This document shows, in pieces, positions 32,001 to 33,773 of a stretch of DNA of 33,773 nucleotides (positions are counted from its first letter, which is position 1; every line of letters begins with the position of its first letter). Origin of the DNA: Gemella haemolysans (GTDB lineage: Bacteria > Bacillota > Bacilli > Staphylococcales > Gemellaceae). The position numbers and the translations under genes were made by a program. The notes beneath the pieces are model-generated. The model was given only the letters and a program-made list of their open reading frames with translations. It ran no database searches and was not told the origin of the DNA. The stretch is from contig NZ_JAQMFS010000107.1 in NCBI RefSeq assembly GCF_028308085.1, positions 1 to 33,773 of the forward strand, read 5' to 3'.

Positions 32001-33773
32001 AAATAAACAAGGGTTACCAGATGGAACAACGGTGACATGGAAAACACCGCCGGTAGTTAATACACCAGGTTCAACAACTGGAGAAGTGGAAATTACATAT
32101 CCAGATGGATCGAAAGATGTAATTACAGTAAATGTAACTGTAAGAAAAGTAAGCGAAGAATTTACAGCGACTGGAACACAAATCGAAGTAAATCAAAATG
32201 AAGAAGTAACATCTGATATGTTAAAAGGAGCAGTTAATGCGACTAATGCACAAGGTGAAAATGGTAATGCGAAAATCGCAAAAGTAGAGTCAAAATCACC
32301 AATTAATACAGTGGCATATGGTGATCAAACTATACAAGCAAAAGTAACATATATTGATGGTTCAGAACAAGATGTTACGATTCAATTGAAGGTAAAAGAC
32401 GTAACAAAACCAACAATCCAAGCACCAACAAACGGACAAAATTGGGACTTAATCGCAGTAGAAGGAGAAAATCCAAATATTTCTGTAACGAGTGAGGATA
32501 ACGCTGGAGGAAGTGGAGTTAAATCTACAACAGTAACAGGCTTACCAGATTTCTTAGAATATAATGAGGCAACTAAGACGATTCAGTTCAAAGCAGGAAT
32601 AACATCAGTACCTAGTTTATCAGAAGGAACAGATGTAGAGCCTTATAATGTAACGATAACAGTAGTAGATAACGCAGGGAATGAAACAACAACAAATGTT
32701 ACAATCACTGTGAAATCAATGACTACAAAATACGATGCAATTCCAAACTCAGAAAAACAAACAGTAAGTTACGGAGAAACTCCAGATGCAGCAACAAGTG
32801 TGAATACTTCAGGCTTACCAGAAGGAACAAGTTACGCTTGGAAGACAACGCCAAATACAAACACACCAGGTGAGAAAGACGGAGTAGTAGAAGTAACGTA
32901 TAAAGATGGTTCAAAAGATACAGTAAATGTAAAAGTAACTGTGAAAGAACTAAGTTCAGAATATGAAGTAACTGGCTCATTAATCGAAGTAAATCAAAAC
33001 ATACCAGTAACAAACGATGACTTAAAAGCAAAAGTAACGGCTACATCAAAAGTAGGAAACGTGACTGGAACTGATAAGATTGCAAAAGTAGAAGCAAAAG
33101 CACAAGTAAGCACAGCTGCATACGGTGAAACAAATATCGAAGCGACAGTAACATTCAAAGACGGAACAACAAAAGACGTAACAATTCCATTGAAAGTTAA
33201 AGACGTAACAAAACCAACAATTCAAGCACCAACAAACGGACAAAATTGGGACTTAATCGCAGTAGAAGGACAAGATCCAAATATAGCCGTAACAAGCGAG
33301 GATAACGCAGGAGGAAGTGGAGTTAAGTCAACGACTGTGACAAATCTACCAGATTTCTTGGCATATGATGAAGCTACTAAGACAATTAAGTTTAAAACTG
33401 GAGTAACGCAAGTACCAAGCTTACCAGAAGGAACAGATGTACAGGCACACAATGTAACAATAACGGTAACAGATAACGCAGGAAACAAAACAAGTACGCA
33501 AGTAACAATCACTGTGAAATCAATGACTACAAAATATGATGCAGCTCCAAATTCAGAAAAACAAACAGTAAGTTATGGAGCAACTCCAGATGCAGCAACA
33601 AGTGTAGATAAAACGAACTTACCAGAAGGAACAAGTTACGCTTGGAAGACAACGCCGGATACAAACACACCAGGTGAGAAAGACGGAGTAGTAGAAGTAA
33701 CGTATAAAGATGGTTCAAAGGATACAGTAAATGTAAAAGTCAATGTAAATAAACTTAGTGACGAGTATAATGT
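29029..33773 (+). pseudogene. Continuation of the giant repeat adhesin after the in-frame stop (runs off the window)
   Basis: Reading on in the same frame from 29029 I find no further stop for 1581 codons. It begins DKKINQNQSGQLGDARNY and continues with a complete beta domain, then six tandem units of about 262 residues. Each unit has an Ig/cadherin-like part with SEDNAGGSGVKS, a Rib-type part with a PGEKDGVVEVTYKDGSKD pattern, and a third part with NQNxxVTNDDLKA. No start codon with an RBS lies near 29029; the ATG at 29069 is out of frame. So it is unlikely to be an independent gene. The anchor and true stop lie beyond 33773. Alternatives are a sequencing error at the TAA or occasional read-through. 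Confidence 0.8.
29260..33773 (+). repeat. Six tandem about 790-bp coding repeats of the giant adhesin
   Basis: Unit starts, marked by the Pro of the PTI(Q/T) motif, are at 29260, 30037, 30829, 31615, 32410 and 33214, giving lengths of 777, 792, 786, 795 and 804 bp; the sixth is cut by the window end. All differences are multiples of three. Units 5 and 6 are nearly identical in DNA over long stretches, whereas units 1-4 have diverged, so the array is growing or being homogenised at its 3' side. Confidence 0.9.

Noticed and set aside
29404-33718. Many minus-strand open frames inside the giant adhesin repeats
   Set aside because: They recur at the same place in each repeat unit, which marks them as shadows of the plus-strand coding repeats.
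1-33773. tRNA, rRNA, insertion sequence, prophage or CRISPR-Cas genes
   Set aside because: I looked for them and saw no transposase, integrase, Cas motif or tRNA-like cloverleaf in any gap.

Overview
The window comes from a low-GC Firmicute, most likely Gemella or a close relative in the Bacillales. The evidence is AT-rich DNA with strong AGGAGG-type ribosome binding sites, the Bacillales gene order yybS-gdpP-rplI-dnaC, an sppA gene followed by an RDD-protein gene as in Bacillus, and large Gram-positive surface proteins. The genus is an inference from overall flavour, not from a marker gene.

Layout. (1) 1-3487: 3' part of a collagen-like, wall-anchored surface protein ending in a variant LAETG sorting signal. 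(2) 3758-9934: a housekeeping run of yybS, gdpP (c-di-AMP phosphodiesterase), rplI and dnaC (replicative helicase), then a membrane protein with cytoplasmic GYYD repeats and an extracellular DUF4767-like domain, closed by a terminator. (3) 10020-11672: sppA and its RDD-protein partner. (4) 11673-14838: a copper-efflux unit (promoter, cop box, copA, copZ) bracketed by two copies of a dispersed intergenic palindrome. (5) 14866-15702, minus strand: a DegV/FakB-type fatty-acid-binding protein. (6) 16068-17825: a short DXS-like thiamine-diphosphate enzyme lacking several DXS substrate-site residues. (7) 18032-23251: a complete sorbitol (glucitol) PTS operon: PRD/EIIA regulator, gutM, EIIC, EIIBC, EIIA and sorbitol-6-phosphate dehydrogenase. 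(8) 23350-25667: two HAD phosphatases, a TalC-type transaldolase/F6P aldolase, a 48-codon small gene and a large RNA-hairpin candidate. (9) 25781-26776: D-lactate dehydrogenase. (10) 27169 to the end: a very large repeat surface protein whose frame is open for about 6.6 kb except for one in-frame TAA at 29026.

Sorbitol enters as sorbitol-6-phosphate, is oxidised to fructose-6-phosphate by SrlD, and feeds glycolysis; the neighbouring TalC-type aldolase and D-lactate dehydrogenase fit the same fermentative sugar metabolism. The two ends carry adhesin-type surface proteins built from expanding repeats, which suggests a host-associated commensal.

Points most worth a second look: the in-frame stop in the giant adhesin, the DXS-like enzyme with a rewritten substrate pocket, the sorbitol regulator and EIIA lacking expected phosphorylatable histidines, the dispersed palindromes around the cop operon, and the closed-stem RNA structure before the second HAD gene.
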